In this document: positions 43,133 to 52,431 of the stretch, in pieces
How the letters are laid out: each line of letters begins with the position of its first letter
How positions within the stretch are numbered: the stretch's first letter is position 1
Assembly: GCA_026003495.1 (NCBI GenBank)
Contig: BPHK01000001.1
Location: 1,500,579 to 1,564,578 of the forward strand
Reading direction: 5' to 3'
Length of the DNA: 64,000 nucleotides
DNA from: Candidatus Kapaibacterium sp.
GTDB taxonomy: Bacteria > Bacteroidota > Ignavibacteria > Kapaibacteriales > NICIL-2
Notes under the pieces: model-generated
Told to the model about the DNA's origin: nothing
Seen by the model: only the letters and a program-made list of their open reading frames with translations
The model's database searches: none
Position numbers and translations under genes: made by a program

Positions 43133-45190
43133 TCAGAAAGCAAGCAGACGCTCAAGCGCACGGACAATTCGCTCCGGTGTTGGAACGATTGCTGCCATCA
43201 AGCCTTTGTTGTACGGAATCAGCACATCCGGCGGCGCCAGCCGCATCACCGGTGCATCGAGAAATGCAAATGCTTCTTCGGTGATGGTTGCACTGATCTC
43301 TGCCCCAAAACCGCAGGTGATCGTATCCTCGTGCACGATGAGACAGCGGCCTGTCCGCCGCACCGAGTCGAGCACGCGTTCTCGATCCCACGGCCGAATC
43401 GTCCGCAGGTCAATGACCTCGACTGAGCGCCCCACCAGCCGCACCGCTTCGAGTGACTGGTGCACCATGTCGCCCCACGTGACGATTGTTGCCTCGGTGC
43501 CTTCGAGCACACATGCTGCGGTCCCCAGCGGAACGATGAAATCATCGCCCGGATACGGCGTGCGCGCTGGAGCGGTATCGAGCAGGTTCCGGTGCTCGAG
43601 GAACACCACCGGATCGTTCGCATAGATGGCTGCACGCAGTAGCCCTGCTGCATCGCGTGCATTCGAGGGAAACGCTACCATCCAGCCGATCGTGTGCGCA
43701 AAGATTGCTTCGCCGGAGACGCTATGCCACGGATCGCCTGTGCGCTTGCTGTATCCAACTGGAATCCGCACCACAATCGGTGCAGCAAATGCGTTGTTTG
43801 TTCGCCAGCGAATCGTGCCGCAGTCGTTGAACTGCTCCATCGCTGGATCGAGGTACTTGCGGAACTGGATTTCGGGAATGGGCACCAGTCCTGCCAACGC
43901 CATCCCAACGGCGCGGCCAATGATCCCTTCCTCTGAAAGCGAGGTATCGAAGACACGCTCCTGGCCAAATTGCCGCTGGAGATCAACCGTTGCGCCGTGG
44001 ACGCCGCCTTTGACCCCGACATCCTCTCCGAAGATGAGCACGCGCCAATTCCGCTCCAGCTCACAGGCAAGCGTCCGCCGCACCGCTTCGATCAGATTGA
44101 TGCGCGGGCCATCAGTGCGTGGCTCGGTTGTCCACTGATGCTTCGGTGGTGCGACGCTCCACTGACCACCAACCTGCTGGATTGTCTGGCCATCGAAGAA
44201 TACGTATCGCGTCGCGGTGCTTGGATCTGGCTCAGCTTGCGCGAGTGCAGCCTCACACGCCGCGCGAACATGCGTCTGGACATCCTCGGCCAGCTCTTTC
44301 CACTGTCCCGCCGAAAGAATGCCTTTCCGCTGGAGAAAGCTTCGCAAGCGAGTGAGCGGATCGCGTCGTTCTTCCTCGGCACGTTCTTCGGGGGTTTTGT
44401 AGGCTTGGTTATCTGCGCCAGAGTGACCACACAACCGCGGAACTCTCCCGCGAAGCAGAACAGGTTTTCGCTTGCTCCGCGCTGTCTGGACAGCTTCCAG
44501 TGCTGCGTGGGCAGCCTCAGCCGGATCGGCACCGTCGCAATCGAGCACGAGCAGGTTCCGAAACGAACGCAAATTGTTGGCAATGTTGCCACCAGGTGTT
44601 TGCAGCGATGAGCGCACAGAAATCCCAAAGCCGTTGTCTTCGATCGCAAAAACCAGTGGCAAGCCTAGCGTTGTCGCCATCGTCAGTGCGGACCAAAACC
44701 CATTTGTCGCAACCGACCCATCGCCACCAAGAGCAACTGCAATGGCACCGTCCCACGACTCATCGCCCAAGACACGTGTGTAGTAGCCTATTGCCTGTGC
44801 CCATCCAGCAGCCGGGGTGTACTGCGCACCGACGTCTCCAGAAGCTGGAAGGACAGTCACCGCGCGCCGACGTACCAAGTTGTGCACAACACCAATGTCT
44901 CGTCCGCCATTGCGACTGCCACGTCTCGCCAGTGGCCCACTGAAGGCTTCCTCGTAGGTCATTCCTGCGTGGAGGACAAATGGACGCGAACGGTAATAGA
45001 CCGTCGCTGCATCATGCTCGTGGGTGAGAAGCTCGGCAAGGAGCACTTGAAATAACTCATGTCCCTTGGCAGAAAACTGGTAGGTCACCAGCCCTTTGGG
45101 AGCAAGCTCGCGTTCTTCGATCTCGTCCATCAGGCGAGATGCGATCACCGTTCTGGCGATCGCTCGCCACTGCTCTGCAGACAGTTCCAT
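43133..45190 (-). CDS. Fused E1 alpha/beta subunit of a 2-oxoacid dehydrogenase (2-oxoisovalerate type)
   Basis: One 685-residue chain carries both halves of a thiamine-dependent E1. The alpha part (to about 330) has the TPP motif GDGSVATNGFWSALTMATTL and IEDNGFGISV. The beta part (from about 360) has RVLIFGEDVGVKGGVHGATV, SLSEEGIIGRAVGMALAGLV, RIPVGYSKRTGDPWHS and IDLRTIRPWD. The best fit is branched-chain 2-oxoacid dehydrogenase, which forms acyl-CoA with E2 and E3, neither of which is nearby. Such fusions are common in Bacteroidota. It lies 9 bases before queE and diverges from the T9SS protein. Confidence 0.9.
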   Translation of the reverse strand: MELSAEQWRAIARTVIASRLMDEIEERELAPKGLVTYQFSAKGHELFQVLLAELLTHEHDAATVYYRSRPFVLHAGMTYEEAFSGPLARRGSRNGGRDIGVVHNLVRRRAVTVLPASGDVGAQYTPAAGWAQAIGYYTRVLGDESWDGAIAVALGGDGSVATNGFWSALTMATTLGLPLVFAIEDNGFGISVRSSLQTPGGNIANNLRSFRNLLVLDCDGADPAEAAHAALEAVQTARSKRKPVLLRGRVPRLCGHSGADNQAYKTPEERAEEERRDPLTRLRSFLQRKGILSAGQWKELAEDVQTHVRAACEAALAQAEPDPSTATRYVFFDGQTIQQVGGQWSVAPPKHQWTTEPRTDGPRINLIEAVRRTLACELERNWRVLIFGEDVGVKGGVHGATVDLQRQFGQERVFDTSLSEEGIIGRAVGMALAGLVPIPEIQFRKYLDPAMEQFNDCGTIRWRTNNAFAAPIVVRIPVGYSKRTGDPWHSVSGEAIFAHTIGWMVAFPSNARDAAGLLRAAIYANDPVVFLEHRNLLDTAPARTPYPGDDFIVPLGTAACVLEGTEATIVTWGDMVHQSLEAVRLVGRSVEVIDLRTIRPWDRERVLDSVRRTGRCLIVHEDTITCGFGAEISATITEEAFAFLDAPVMRLAPPDVLIPYNKGLMAAIVPTPERIVRALERLLAF

Positions 45191-45209
45191 TCGTCAAGCG
45201 GTAATAAAG

Positions 45210-45264
45210 CAACAGCATGCAAATTACACCGCAATGGAAACAGCGCCTCCATGCTATGCTGTTG
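45210..45264. promoter_or_regulatory. Inverted repeat between the E1 gene and the T9SS cargo gene
   Basis: CAACAGCAT (45210-45218) and ATGCTGTTG (45256-45264) are perfect 9-base complements separated by 37 bases, and GCATG/CATGC pairs lie next to them. They fall in the divergent promoter region, so paired operator half-sites or a large hairpin in a leader are both possible. No promoter elements are obvious. Confidence 0.3.
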
Positions 45265-45308
45265 TGTTTCGTAGTTTCACGCCAGCAAAACACTGCAGAA
45301 CATCTGCC

Positions 45309-46268
45309 ATGAAACCGCATCGAGTCGTAGTACTGCTTTCCTTGATTGTGCATGCAAGCGCGTGGGCACAGTTGCTTGCTCCCTTTACTGCCGCTGAGGG
45401 CGCCAGTGCTGCAATTCGCAGTGCAACCCAATCGGGCATTTCCAACGCAGCAACCGATGCGATCTATACCACGGGTGATACTTCGCTCCTGGCAAATCTT
45501 GGCGGCGGAATCGGCAGTACCATTACGCTTGCGTTTGACTTCCAACGTGGCACAAACACTGTTTGGCTCTACTCAATCAGCGGCAAAGCAAGTAGCGGCA
45601 CCGATACAACGCTCCTCTACGCTGTCATCAAAGTTGTTGCACTCTACCAGGCATTCCCGCTCTTTGGCATTCCAGGACTCGATCAGCTTGGTCAACTCCG
45701 CGGAGAGCAGGCGCTGCCAGCATCGTTCATGAATAGCAACGTCATGGTGCAAAAACTCGCCGCTGACTCGGTGTTCCGAACGTTCCGCCAACTGCATCCG
45801 CGCTCGATCTTGCTCGGTGCAAGCTTGGCAAGCGTCCGATCCTCGCCAACCAGTTCACCCCAGCCGCTCTGGTCTGTCCAGATCGGCGAAGGCACGCTGT
45901 TGCGTCCAGCATCGGCAGTGTTGACATGTTTTGTACCCGCCACCGACACAAGCGGGACTGCTCGGTGCATTGAGGTTCCGCTTGCGAGCGTAGAATCTTC
46001 TCTTTTTCCAAGTCAATTGGAAATTTTCCCCAACCCAATAAGTGGCGACATTGCTGCTGTTCGGCTGCCAGTAGATGTGCTCAGTAGCCAAGCAACCTTG
46101 CGCATTTACAGCCTCGACGGTCGCGCACTTGCCGAATATCAGCTTTCGAACCTCGCTGCTGGGCAAGCGATTGCTGTGCCTGTTTCGTCTCTTGGGGCGG
46201 GCATCTACATGCTCCACTATCGCACTGCACAAACAGTGCGCATAGCTCCACTGGTGGTTACACGCTAA
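45309..46268 (+). CDS. Secreted protein with T9SS-type C-terminal sorting domain
   Basis: A 319-residue exported protein. The signal peptide is [20 protein letters not shown]. The middle (residues 25-240) has no recognisable family. The last 80 residues match a T9SS type A sorting domain: [60 protein letters not shown]. The 'PNPxxG...LxIYxxxGxxL...GxYxL' pattern is diagnostic, so the protein is probably carried across the outer membrane and anchored or released. It lies 2 bases before glyA. The cargo function is unknown. Confidence 0.83.
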   Translation: MKPHRVVVLLSLIVHASAWAQLLAPFTAAEGASAAIRSATQSGISNAATDAIYTTGDTSLLANLGGGIGSTITLAFDFQRGTNTVWLYSISGKASSGTDTTLLYAVIKVVALYQAFPLFGIPGLDQLGQLRGEQALPASFMNSNVMVQKLAADSVFRTFRQLHPRSILLGASLASVRSSPTSSPQPLWSVQIGEGTLLRPASAVLTCFVPATDTSGTARCIEVPLASVESSLFPSQLEIFPNPISGDIAAVRLPVDVLSSQATLRIYSLDGRALAEYQLSNLAAGQAIAVPVSSLGAGIYMLHYRTAQTVRIAPLVVTR

Positions 46269-46270
46269 TT

Positions 46271-47728
46271 GTGTCGAATCATTTCTGCATGCAGCCCATG
46301 TACGACATCGTCCGCTCGACCGATCCAGAGCTTTATGCCGCACTCGTTGGCGAGTACGAGCGGCAGCGGGATAAAATCGAGCTTATTGCCTCGGAGAACT
46401 TCACATCGCTTGCTGTCCTGCAGGCGCAAGGCAGTGTGCTGACGAACAAGTACGCCGAAGGGTATCCCGGCCGCCGCTACTATGGCGGCTGCGAGTGGGT
46501 GGACGTGGCGGAAACCCTCGCGATTGAGCGCGCCAAGAAGCTGTTCGGTGCGGAGTATGCGAACGTCCAACCCCACAGCGGTTCGAGCGCGAACATGGCG
46601 GTGTACTTTGCCTACCTTCAGCCCGGCGATACCGTGCTCGGCATGGACCTTGCGCACGGCGGACATCTCACACATGGCTCGCCGGTGAACTTCTCCGGTC
46701 GCATGTACCGGTTCGTTTCCTACGGTGTCCATCCTGAAACCGGTCGCATTGACTACGACCAGGTCGAAGTGCTCGCACTCGAGCATCGCCCGCGGATGAT
46801 CACTGTGGGTGCATCGGCATACTCGCGCGAGATTGATTTCCGCGCCTTTCGTCAGATAGCCGATCGCGTCGGCGCATTCCTGATGGCAGACATCGCACAC
46901 CCAGCTGGCCTCATTGCCGCAGGGCTGCTCCAATCACCGATTCCGTACTGCGATGTGGTAACCTCGACAACCCACAAAACTCTCCGTGGCCCACGTGGCG
47001 GGCTGATTCTGCTCGGCAAGAATGTGGACAACCCCTTCGGCCAGGTTGCTCCGAAATCCGGTCGCGTCAAGAAAATGGGCGAGATTCTCGATTCCTGGGT
47101 CATGCCGGGAATCCAGGGCGGGCCGCTCATGCACGTCATCGCTGCAAAAGCAGTCGCGTTCGGCGAATGCTTGCAAGATTCGTTCAAAGAGTACGCCCGC
47201 CAGGTGATCCGCAACGCAAAAGCACTCGCGGAAGCGCTCCTCGAACGTGGCTACACCATCGTCAGCGGCGGCACTGACAATCACTTGATGCTCGTTGACC
47301 TTCGCTCCAAAGGCATCACCGGGAAAGACGCCGAGCACGCGCTCGATAAAGCAGGCATCACCTGCAACAAAAACGCCGTCCCATTCGACACCCAACCGCC
47401 ACTAGTGACCAGTGGCATTCGGCTCGGCACCCCAGCGATGACAACGCGGGGCATGAAAGAACCCGAAATGCGGCAAATCGCTGCGTGGATCGATCGCGCG
47501 TTGGCGGACCGCAATAACCCAGATGCACTCGAGCGCATTCGAGCTGAGGTTCGCGAGTTCTGCCAGCAGTTCCCGCTCTATCCTGAACTCGCTCGCCAAG
47601 GTGTTGATGAAACGATCGGCGAAATCAAAGAGCAAGTCGCCGCGACCGCTAAACAGGTTGTCAGTAGTGTCAGCAACGCATTGACATCGGTCAGCGAGCA
47701 GCTCAAAAAGGTTTCAGAACGACTCTAA
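46271..47728 (+). CDS. glyA: GlyA, serine hydroxymethyltransferase with C-terminal extension
   Basis: GlyA interconverts serine and glycine, supplying one-carbon units. The PLP lysine lies in [14 protein letters not shown]; other signatures are [30 protein letters not shown] and [11 protein letters not shown]. The extra segment between the PLP site and GIQGGPLMH is typical of FCB enzymes. The normal enzyme ends near FPLYPEL (about residue 446). Here about 39 residues follow, rich in V, S, A, K and E ([36 protein letters not shown]), predicted to be an amphipathic helix. The start is a GTG; an ATG six codons later is an alternative. Confidence 0.94.
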   Translation: MSNHFCMQPMYDIVRSTDPELYAALVGEYERQRDKIELIASENFTSLAVLQAQGSVLTNKYAEGYPGRRYYGGCEWVDVAETLAIERAKKLFGAEYANVQPHSGSSANMAVYFAYLQPGDTVLGMDLAHGGHLTHGSPVNFSGRMYRFVSYGVHPETGRIDYDQVEVLALEHRPRMITVGASAYSREIDFRAFRQIADRVGAFLMADIAHPAGLIAAGLLQSPIPYCDVVTSTTHKTLRGPRGGLILLGKNVDNPFGQVAPKSGRVKKMGEILDSWVMPGIQGGPLMHVIAAKAVAFGECLQDSFKEYARQVIRNAKALAEALLERGYTIVSGGTDNHLMLVDLRSKGITGKDAEHALDKAGITCNKNAVPFDTQPPLVTSGIRLGTPAMTTRGMKEPEMRQIAAWIDRALADRNNPDALERIRAEVREFCQQFPLYPELARQGVDETIGEIKEQVAATAKQVVSSVSNALTSVSEQLKKVSERL

Positions 47729-47741
47729 GGAGGCGTTCGCC

Positions 47742-47987
47742 ATGGAGCACTTCGATGCATTCGAGGAAATCTTTGCCCACATCGAGCGCTACATGCTCGA
47801 CCATGGACACGTGCCGCGGGCACTTGTTGTCTCCCCTTCGCTCTACCAATGGCTGTGCGACTGCCGCAAGGATACACCAGGCGAAACGCCGACAGCAAAA
47901 GACCTTCGCTGGCTGGATACACCGCACGGCAAAGTGCGCCTGGTCATTGACGAACGGCTTGATCCGTTCGAAATTCTCACCGAATAA
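47742..47987 (+). CDS. Small protein of unknown function
   Basis: An 81-residue acidic protein: MEHFDAFEEIFAHIERYMLD, then VPRALVVSPSLYQWL, CDCRKD, and a basic-acidic end LRWLDTPHGKVRLVIDERLD followed by PFEILTE. A strong GGAGG lies eight bases upstream of the ATG, supporting the start. It has no signal or membrane helix. I do not recognise a family; the 'LYQWL...GKVRLVID' layout looks like a small alpha/beta fold. It follows glyA by 13 bases and its end overlaps the converging methyltransferase gene by 11 bases. Confidence 0.7.
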   Translation: MEHFDAFEEIFAHIERYMLDHGHVPRALVVSPSLYQWLCDCRKDTPGETPTAKDLRWLDTPHGKVRLVIDERLDPFEILTE

Positions 47988-48555
47988 GCCGTCGGCCGAT
48001 GGCAATCCCAATCGGCGATGATTCGAGGGCAGGGGTGCTGTACATGACCACCTCGAACTGGTAAGGGGGAAGCGCGCTCGACCAATCGAGCACTGCCGCT
48101 GCTTCTTCAGCGCCGCCTTCATGTCCACGGTAGGATACAACCGTCATCACGCCACCCGGCATGAGCAAATCGAGCGCTTTCCCGAGCGAAGCAATCGTAC
48201 TCTCGCGCCGAGTGCGGATGGATTTATCCCCGCCAGGGAGATAGCCGAGGTTGTACATAATCGCACGCAGCTGCTTGACATTCTCGGCGTGGCAGATGCG
48301 TTCGATGTGTTCGTGTGACTCTAGATGCAGCCGCACCCTGTCACTGACGCCGCGCATTTCTGCGTTCTGCCACGCACTCTCGATAGCGTGCCCCTGAATG
48401 TCGCAGCCGAGCACGAGCCCTTGCTCGCCAACGAGCAGAGCCATCATCACCAGGTCGTGCCCATGCCCAACTGTCGCATCGAATGCGACATCGCCAGGAC
48501 GCAACACACGGCTGATGATCCAGTGCGACCACTCCACGACTGTTGGAAGTACCAT
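47977..48555 (-). CDS. MnmM/YtqB-like class I SAM methyltransferase
   Basis: The 192-residue protein has a Rossmann SAM site VAFDATVGHGHDLVMMALLV, acidic loop VLGCDIQGHAIESAW, and the family segment IMYNLGYLPGGDKSIRTR, followed by GGVMTVVSYRGHEGGAEE. These are characteristic of the 'putative rRNA methylase' family that includes Bacillus YtqB/MnmM, which methylates 5-aminomethyl-2-thiouridine in tRNA. The chosen ATG (MVLPTVVEWSHW) drops an unrelated leader. Substrate inferred from the family only. It overlaps the FAD oxidoreductase region without sharing frames. Confidence 0.85.
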   Translation of the reverse strand: MVLPTVVEWSHWIISRVLRPGDVAFDATVGHGHDLVMMALLVGEQGLVLGCDIQGHAIESAWQNAEMRGVSDRVRLHLESHEHIERICHAENVKQLRAIMYNLGYLPGGDKSIRTRRESTIASLGKALDLLMPGGVMTVVSYRGHEGGAEEAAAVLDWSSALPPYQFEVVMYSTPALESSPIGIAIGRRLIR

Positions 48556-48607
48556 TTCCGTCTTTCGAGAAACCGGTGAACATACACCGCACGCAAGATA
48601 ACGACAC

Positions 48608-49654
48608 TCAACAAGCAAAACGGCGGAGGTCGAATTGAGGAGGAATTGTCACAGCGTCGCTGACGATCGCCTCTGCCAGAATGCTTGCCAGACGCGGTGC
48701 AAGGAGTAGCCCACGAGAACCGAGCCCATTGAACAACCAACACCGGCGGTATTGCGGATGCTCACCGATGGCTGGCTTGAGGTCCGCCATGATCGGCCGA
48801 ACACCAGCCCACGCTTGCTCGATACGGAATGGCACCCGAAGGTACTGCTCCAGCTGCCGGCGGAGGTGACCAGTAGACTGCTCGGTGACAATCGGTTCAG
48901 TCGTTTCCCAATCGAAGGTCGAGCCAAACGAAAACGATCTGCCCTCAAGCAACAAGCTTTTCCCACGAATACTCAGCCAGACAGGTTCTGGTGCGATGGA
49001 GTGCGCGAGCGTTCCAGCGATACGCTGTCCACGCGCGAACATCCGCGGCAGCCAACCAAAACGCACCGATGCTGCAAGTGCGGGTCCTTGACAAAAGACC
49101 ACGTGAGCACATTCGACGCCAGCAACACACCAGCCTGCTGAGCAAGGCGAAACCTCGTCTTCTCGAACGTAGCGATAGTGTAGCATCCCTTCGGTATCGA
49201 GCATTCGTGCCACGGTGTCGAGGACTCGCACAGTATCAACTCTGGCGGCTGTGCGGATAGCAACGACACCTGAAGGCCGCAACACGCGCTCGGCAATACG
49301 TTCCGGGAGAGTGCTCTCTGCTGCAAGGTTCTCGTCGGCAAGCCGCTGGCGCTTGCGCTGCCAGTACCTCCGTTCATCCTCGCCGTAGAGCAAACGGTAG
49401 CATGGAATAGGTTCGATCGCTTGCATGCTGCCATAGAACGCGCTGGCATGATCCCACCACTGCTGCCACTCGTCGAGGACGCCAAAACGCAATCCCGCCA
49501 CAGGTGAGATTAGCCCTGCTGCACCACGAGAAACTGTACCGTGAGCTGGGTCATCGAACGCACAGACCTGCACACCTCGATTACGAAGCTCGATTGCAAG
49601 TGTGGCACCCGCAATCCCAAGACCAATGATGGCAACGTCGGCGGTGCTCTTCAT
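48608..49654 (-). CDS. FAD-dependent oxidoreductase (D-amino acid oxidase-like)
   Basis: A 348-residue flavoprotein of the DAO/glycine oxidase group. The start MKSTADVAIIGLGIAGATLA has the Rossmann GxGxxG for FAD; RGAAGLISPVAGLRFGV is the following substrate loop. The C-terminus has WAGVRPIMADLKPAIGEHPQ and FNGLGSRGLLLAPRLASILA, typical of MnmC C-terminal-like or glycine oxidase domains. It is encoded with the MnmM-like methyltransferase (52 bases apart). If it is the MnmC oxidase-like partner, both would act on mnm5U34 tRNA, but this is speculative. Substrate not assignable from sequence alone. Confidence 0.85.
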   Translation of the reverse strand: MKSTADVAIIGLGIAGATLAIELRNRGVQVCAFDDPAHGTVSRGAAGLISPVAGLRFGVLDEWQQWWDHASAFYGSMQAIEPIPCYRLLYGEDERRYWQRKRQRLADENLAAESTLPERIAERVLRPSGVVAIRTAARVDTVRVLDTVARMLDTEGMLHYRYVREDEVSPCSAGWCVAGVECAHVVFCQGPALAASVRFGWLPRMFARGQRIAGTLAHSIAPEPVWLSIRGKSLLLEGRSFSFGSTFDWETTEPIVTEQSTGHLRRQLEQYLRVPFRIEQAWAGVRPIMADLKPAIGEHPQYRRCWLFNGLGSRGLLLAPRLASILAEAIVSDAVTIPPQFDLRRFAC

Positions 49655-49703
49655 CAGCGCTGGAGAGTTTGTTCGCTGCGCAGCGCAATATATTTGCGGC
49701 AGA

Positions 49704-50126
49704 ATGAAAGCGATTCGATTGACACTTGCCTTGCTCCTGGCAGCAACGCTCGCTGCGGCGCTGGAAGTGAGCGTGGAATACCTCAGCGCTCGAAGCGATG
49801 GCCGCTCGATCACCATCGAGTGGAAGCCAACTGTCGAACGTGACGTCCAACGTTACGACATCGAGCGTTCGAGCGACAACCGCACGTGGACGCTCGTTGC
49901 GTCCCTCGATCCGAAAGGGAGTGGCACGGTCTATCGGTACGTTGATAGCGACGTCCTCGGTAAAGGCTCAGGCAATGACCCCGGGACTGCAGCGAAAGTT
50001 TACTACTACCGCCTTCGGATTGTCGGCAGCGACAACTCCTTCACATACACATCCTCAACCGCCGTCACCCACAACCTGAGCACAGTGCGACGCACGTGGG
50101 GCATGATCAAGGAAATGTTCAAATAG
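49704..50126 (+). CDS. Secreted FN3-like domain protein
   Basis: A 140-residue protein with a signal peptide (MKAIRLTLALLLAATLAAAL). The mature part is a fibronectin type III-like beta sandwich: ITIEWKPTVERDVQRYDIER, SSDNRTWTLVASLDP, and KVYYYRLRIVGSDNSFTYTS. It ends with a basic aromatic tail (VRRTWGMIKEMFK). Small secreted FN3 proteins with similar ends recur in this lineage, but I cannot name a function. Its last 31 bases overlap the start of the protease gene. Confidence 0.72.
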   Translation: MKAIRLTLALLLAATLAAALEVSVEYLSARSDGRSITIEWKPTVERDVQRYDIERSSDNRTWTLVASLDPKGSGTVYRYVDSDVLGKGSGNDPGTAAKVYYYRLRIVGSDNSFTYTSSTAVTHNLSTVRRTWGMIKEMFK

Positions 50127-51769
50127 CACGCGCTGCTGCGTTCCTCGCGCTTGTGCTCTTTGCCGGGCAGAGCGGACGTATGCAGTTGCATGCAGACGAA
50201 ATCCCTCTGCATTCATGCTTGGTGCAGCTCCATCACAACGTCCCTACGACACAAAGCCGCATCCGCCCACGGATGCAGTTTTCGGTGCTCTCGCCCTCGG
50301 GGAATTTTCGTATTCACTACGACACACTCGGAATCAACGCAGTCCCCACTGCAGACCGCGACGGCAACGGCATCCCTGACTTTGTGGACTCGGCAGCATA
50401 CTACATGGATGCTGCTTTCCGCTTTGCATGCGACACGTTGGGCTACCGTATCCCACCGCGGGATTACGTTGATAGCAGCTCGTGGGATGTTTACCTTGTC
50501 CAGCTTGGGCGCACCCCAGGATTTTTCTTCGATGATCGGGATCTTGGGCAATTCGGCTGGTATGGTGCAACCTATGCCGAAGACCTTGTCCCAACGCCGT
50601 GTGGTGGCGTTGCTTCGACCGGCTTTATTTTTCTCGACAACGACTACAGCAGCGCCGATTCAATCGGCACAGTCACACGGCGGTCTACCTACACCGACAC
50701 CGGAGTCACTGCACTCAAGATTACGTGCTACCATGAATTCCATCACCTGGTACAGTATGGCTACGCCTACGGCTTTAGCCCGACGTACTACGAGATGACC
50801 AGCGTCTGGATTGAACAACGCGCCTTTCCTTCCATCACAAACTACACGCACTACGTCCAGCGACTCTTCGCAAACCCGACACTCTACTGCCTCAGTTGCG
50901 ACCGGAGTATCGAGGGAAGCTATGGCTATTCGATTGCACTCCGGTACTTGGCACTGCAGCTTGGCGATAGCCTGATTCGTTCCTGGTGGGAAGGCATTGG
51001 CAAGTGCAGCCAGCCACCAATTGCGCTCGATAGCGTCATCAGCAGCCGTGGACGCGACTTCCGCTCTCTGTGGTGCTCGATGCTTCCATGGCTGTACTGG
51101 ACCGGATCGCGTGCCCGCGAAGGATTCTTCCCCGATGCTGCAGTGCTCCCAGAACTGCAACCAGAAAATGGGACGGACGATCAAGTGTACACCGAGCCAT
51201 CGTGGACCCGGACAACCTCGCTCTATCCGCTCCAATTCAAGATGTTGCGGGCAACGCTGCCTTCAGGCGACCCTCGATCAACCGCAGATACAGCAGATTT
51301 CCTCGCTACAAATCCGGCAATCCGAGAACTTGCCAGCGATGCGCGCAGGAGCACCGACTACAGCGTCAGCATCGTGCGCAGCGGTAGCGGGGAACCACTT
51401 AGCACCTCGCCGTACCGTTGCACGAGAACAATGGACACTGCCTGCGATGTGGTCATATTTCGGAGCGGGCTTGCCACAGCAGTACAGCAGACGCCGTTCC
51501 CCAATCCGCTCGTGCACTCGCTCCACCGCGAACTTTTCCTCCCTGTCCCTGCCGAGGCCCGCGCAGGTGACCGCGCAACGGTTGCGCTGCTCAGTAGCGA
51601 CGGAGTCGAGGTTTTCCGCACCGATGCAGCAATTGAGCTGAATGCAACCGGTCAACGGAGTATCCGTCTTGCAACAACAGCACCACCGTTCCCCACACAC
51701 GGCATCTTCGTTGTCCTCATTCGGTCTGGCGAAGCATCCGTTGTTACTAAGCTCGCGGTGCTGCCATGA
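50096..51769 (+). CDS. Secreted putative zinc metalloprotease (MXAN_6640-like) with T9SS-like C-terminus
   Basis: A 557-residue protein. Residues 12-27 (RAAAFLALVLFAGQSG) are a signal. The body has FRIHYDTLGINAVPTADRDG, then NGIPDFVDS, which is typical of MXAN_6640-family putative proteases, and the zinc motif HEFHH in CYHEFHHLVQYGYA, with a likely downstream ligand (SVWIEQRAF). The end (about 470-557) is a beta domain starting TPFPNPLVHSLHRELFLPVP and ending in GIFVVLIRSGEASVVTKLAV, resembling a divergent T9SS sorting domain. The start lies within the FN3 gene; its stop overlaps the ABC ATPase start (ATGA). Confidence 0.82.
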   Translation: MGHDQGNVQIARAAAFLALVLFAGQSGRMQLHADEIPLHSCLVQLHHNVPTTQSRIRPRMQFSVLSPSGNFRIHYDTLGINAVPTADRDGNGIPDFVDSAAYYMDAAFRFACDTLGYRIPPRDYVDSSSWDVYLVQLGRTPGFFFDDRDLGQFGWYGATYAEDLVPTPCGGVASTGFIFLDNDYSSADSIGTVTRRSTYTDTGVTALKITCYHEFHHLVQYGYAYGFSPTYYEMTSVWIEQRAFPSITNYTHYVQRLFANPTLYCLSCDRSIEGSYGYSIALRYLALQLGDSLIRSWWEGIGKCSQPPIALDSVISSRGRDFRSLWCSMLPWLYWTGSRAREGFFPDAAVLPELQPENGTDDQVYTEPSWTRTTSLYPLQFKMLRATLPSGDPRSTADTADFLATNPAIRELASDARRSTDYSVSIVRSGSGEPLSTSPYRCTRTMDTACDVVIFRSGLATAVQQTPFPNPLVHSLHRELFLPVPAEARAGDRATVALLSSDGVEVFRTDAAIELNATGQRSIRLATTAPPFPTHGIFVVLIRSGEASVVTKLAVLP

Positions 51770-52431
51770 TCGCATTGCAGGTCGAGCAGGTGGGGCATCA
51801 CTACGGCAAACGACCCATCTTCGAGGAGGTACGCTTTTCGCTCGAGCTGGGCGACGTCCTGGCGTGTGTCGGGCGCAATGGAAGTGGAAAGTCTACGCTC
51901 CTGCGTATCATCGCTGGTTTGCTCACTCCACGTGCTGGTACCATCACACTGTTATGCGATGGTACTGCATCGTCTGCACCAGAGTGGCGCCGTCTGCACT
52001 CCGGCTACTGTGCACCAGAAGTTGCACTCTACGATGAACTCACCATTGATGAGCTTGCCCGATTCCACGCTGCGTGCCGAGGGATCGAGCCTACTGCACT
52101 GTCACCGTTGCTCGAAGAATCTGGCTTAGCCGATGTTTCGCGTGCCTCCATCGGCGAGCTTTCGTCCGGCATGTTGCAGCGGCTCAAGCTCGCGCTGGCG
52201 TTTGCTTGCTCGCCAGCGCTCATCATCCTCGATGAGCCGAGCACAAACCTTGACCAGCGCGGTATTGCAACGCTTCACAAGTGGATCGAGCGCGCACGGA
52301 AGGACGCCATCATCATCATCGCGACAAATCTGGAAACGGAACTTCCGTGGTGCAACTGCCGCTACGATTTGGAAGCACGGACGTTTTCCCACGCCTGGAG
52401 CAACGCTCGCGCCCTCGCAGACCACGAGTGA
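51766..52431 (+). CDS. ABC transporter ATP-binding protein (CcmA-like)
   Basis: A 221-residue ATPase with Walker A VGRNGSGKSTLLRII near residues 35-50, the signature LSSGMLQRLKLALAFA, and Walker B ALIILDEPSTNLD. The sequence resembles CcmA, the haem-exporter ATPase for cytochrome c maturation, but no CcmB or CcmC gene is adjacent. It could pair with another ABC-2 type permease. Its ATG overlaps the protease stop by four bases, so translation is coupled. Its last 70 bases overlap the converging glycosyltransferase gene; the C-terminal end is a low-similarity tail. Confidence 0.88.
   Translation: MIALQVEQVGHHYGKRPIFEEVRFSLELGDVLACVGRNGSGKSTLLRIIAGLLTPRAGTITLLCDGTASSAPEWRRLHSGYCAPEVALYDELTIDELARFHAACRGIEPTALSPLLEESGLADVSRASIGELSSGMLQRLKLALAFACSPALIILDEPSTNLDQRGIATLHKWIERARKDAIIIIATNLETELPWCNCRYDLEARTFSHAWSNARALADHE

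Noticed and set aside
52362-52431. Frameshift at the end of the ABC ATPase, given the 70-base overlap with the glycosyltransferase
   Set aside because: Both frames end with plausible C-termini and the core motifs of both proteins are complete, so a simple convergent overlap is enough.
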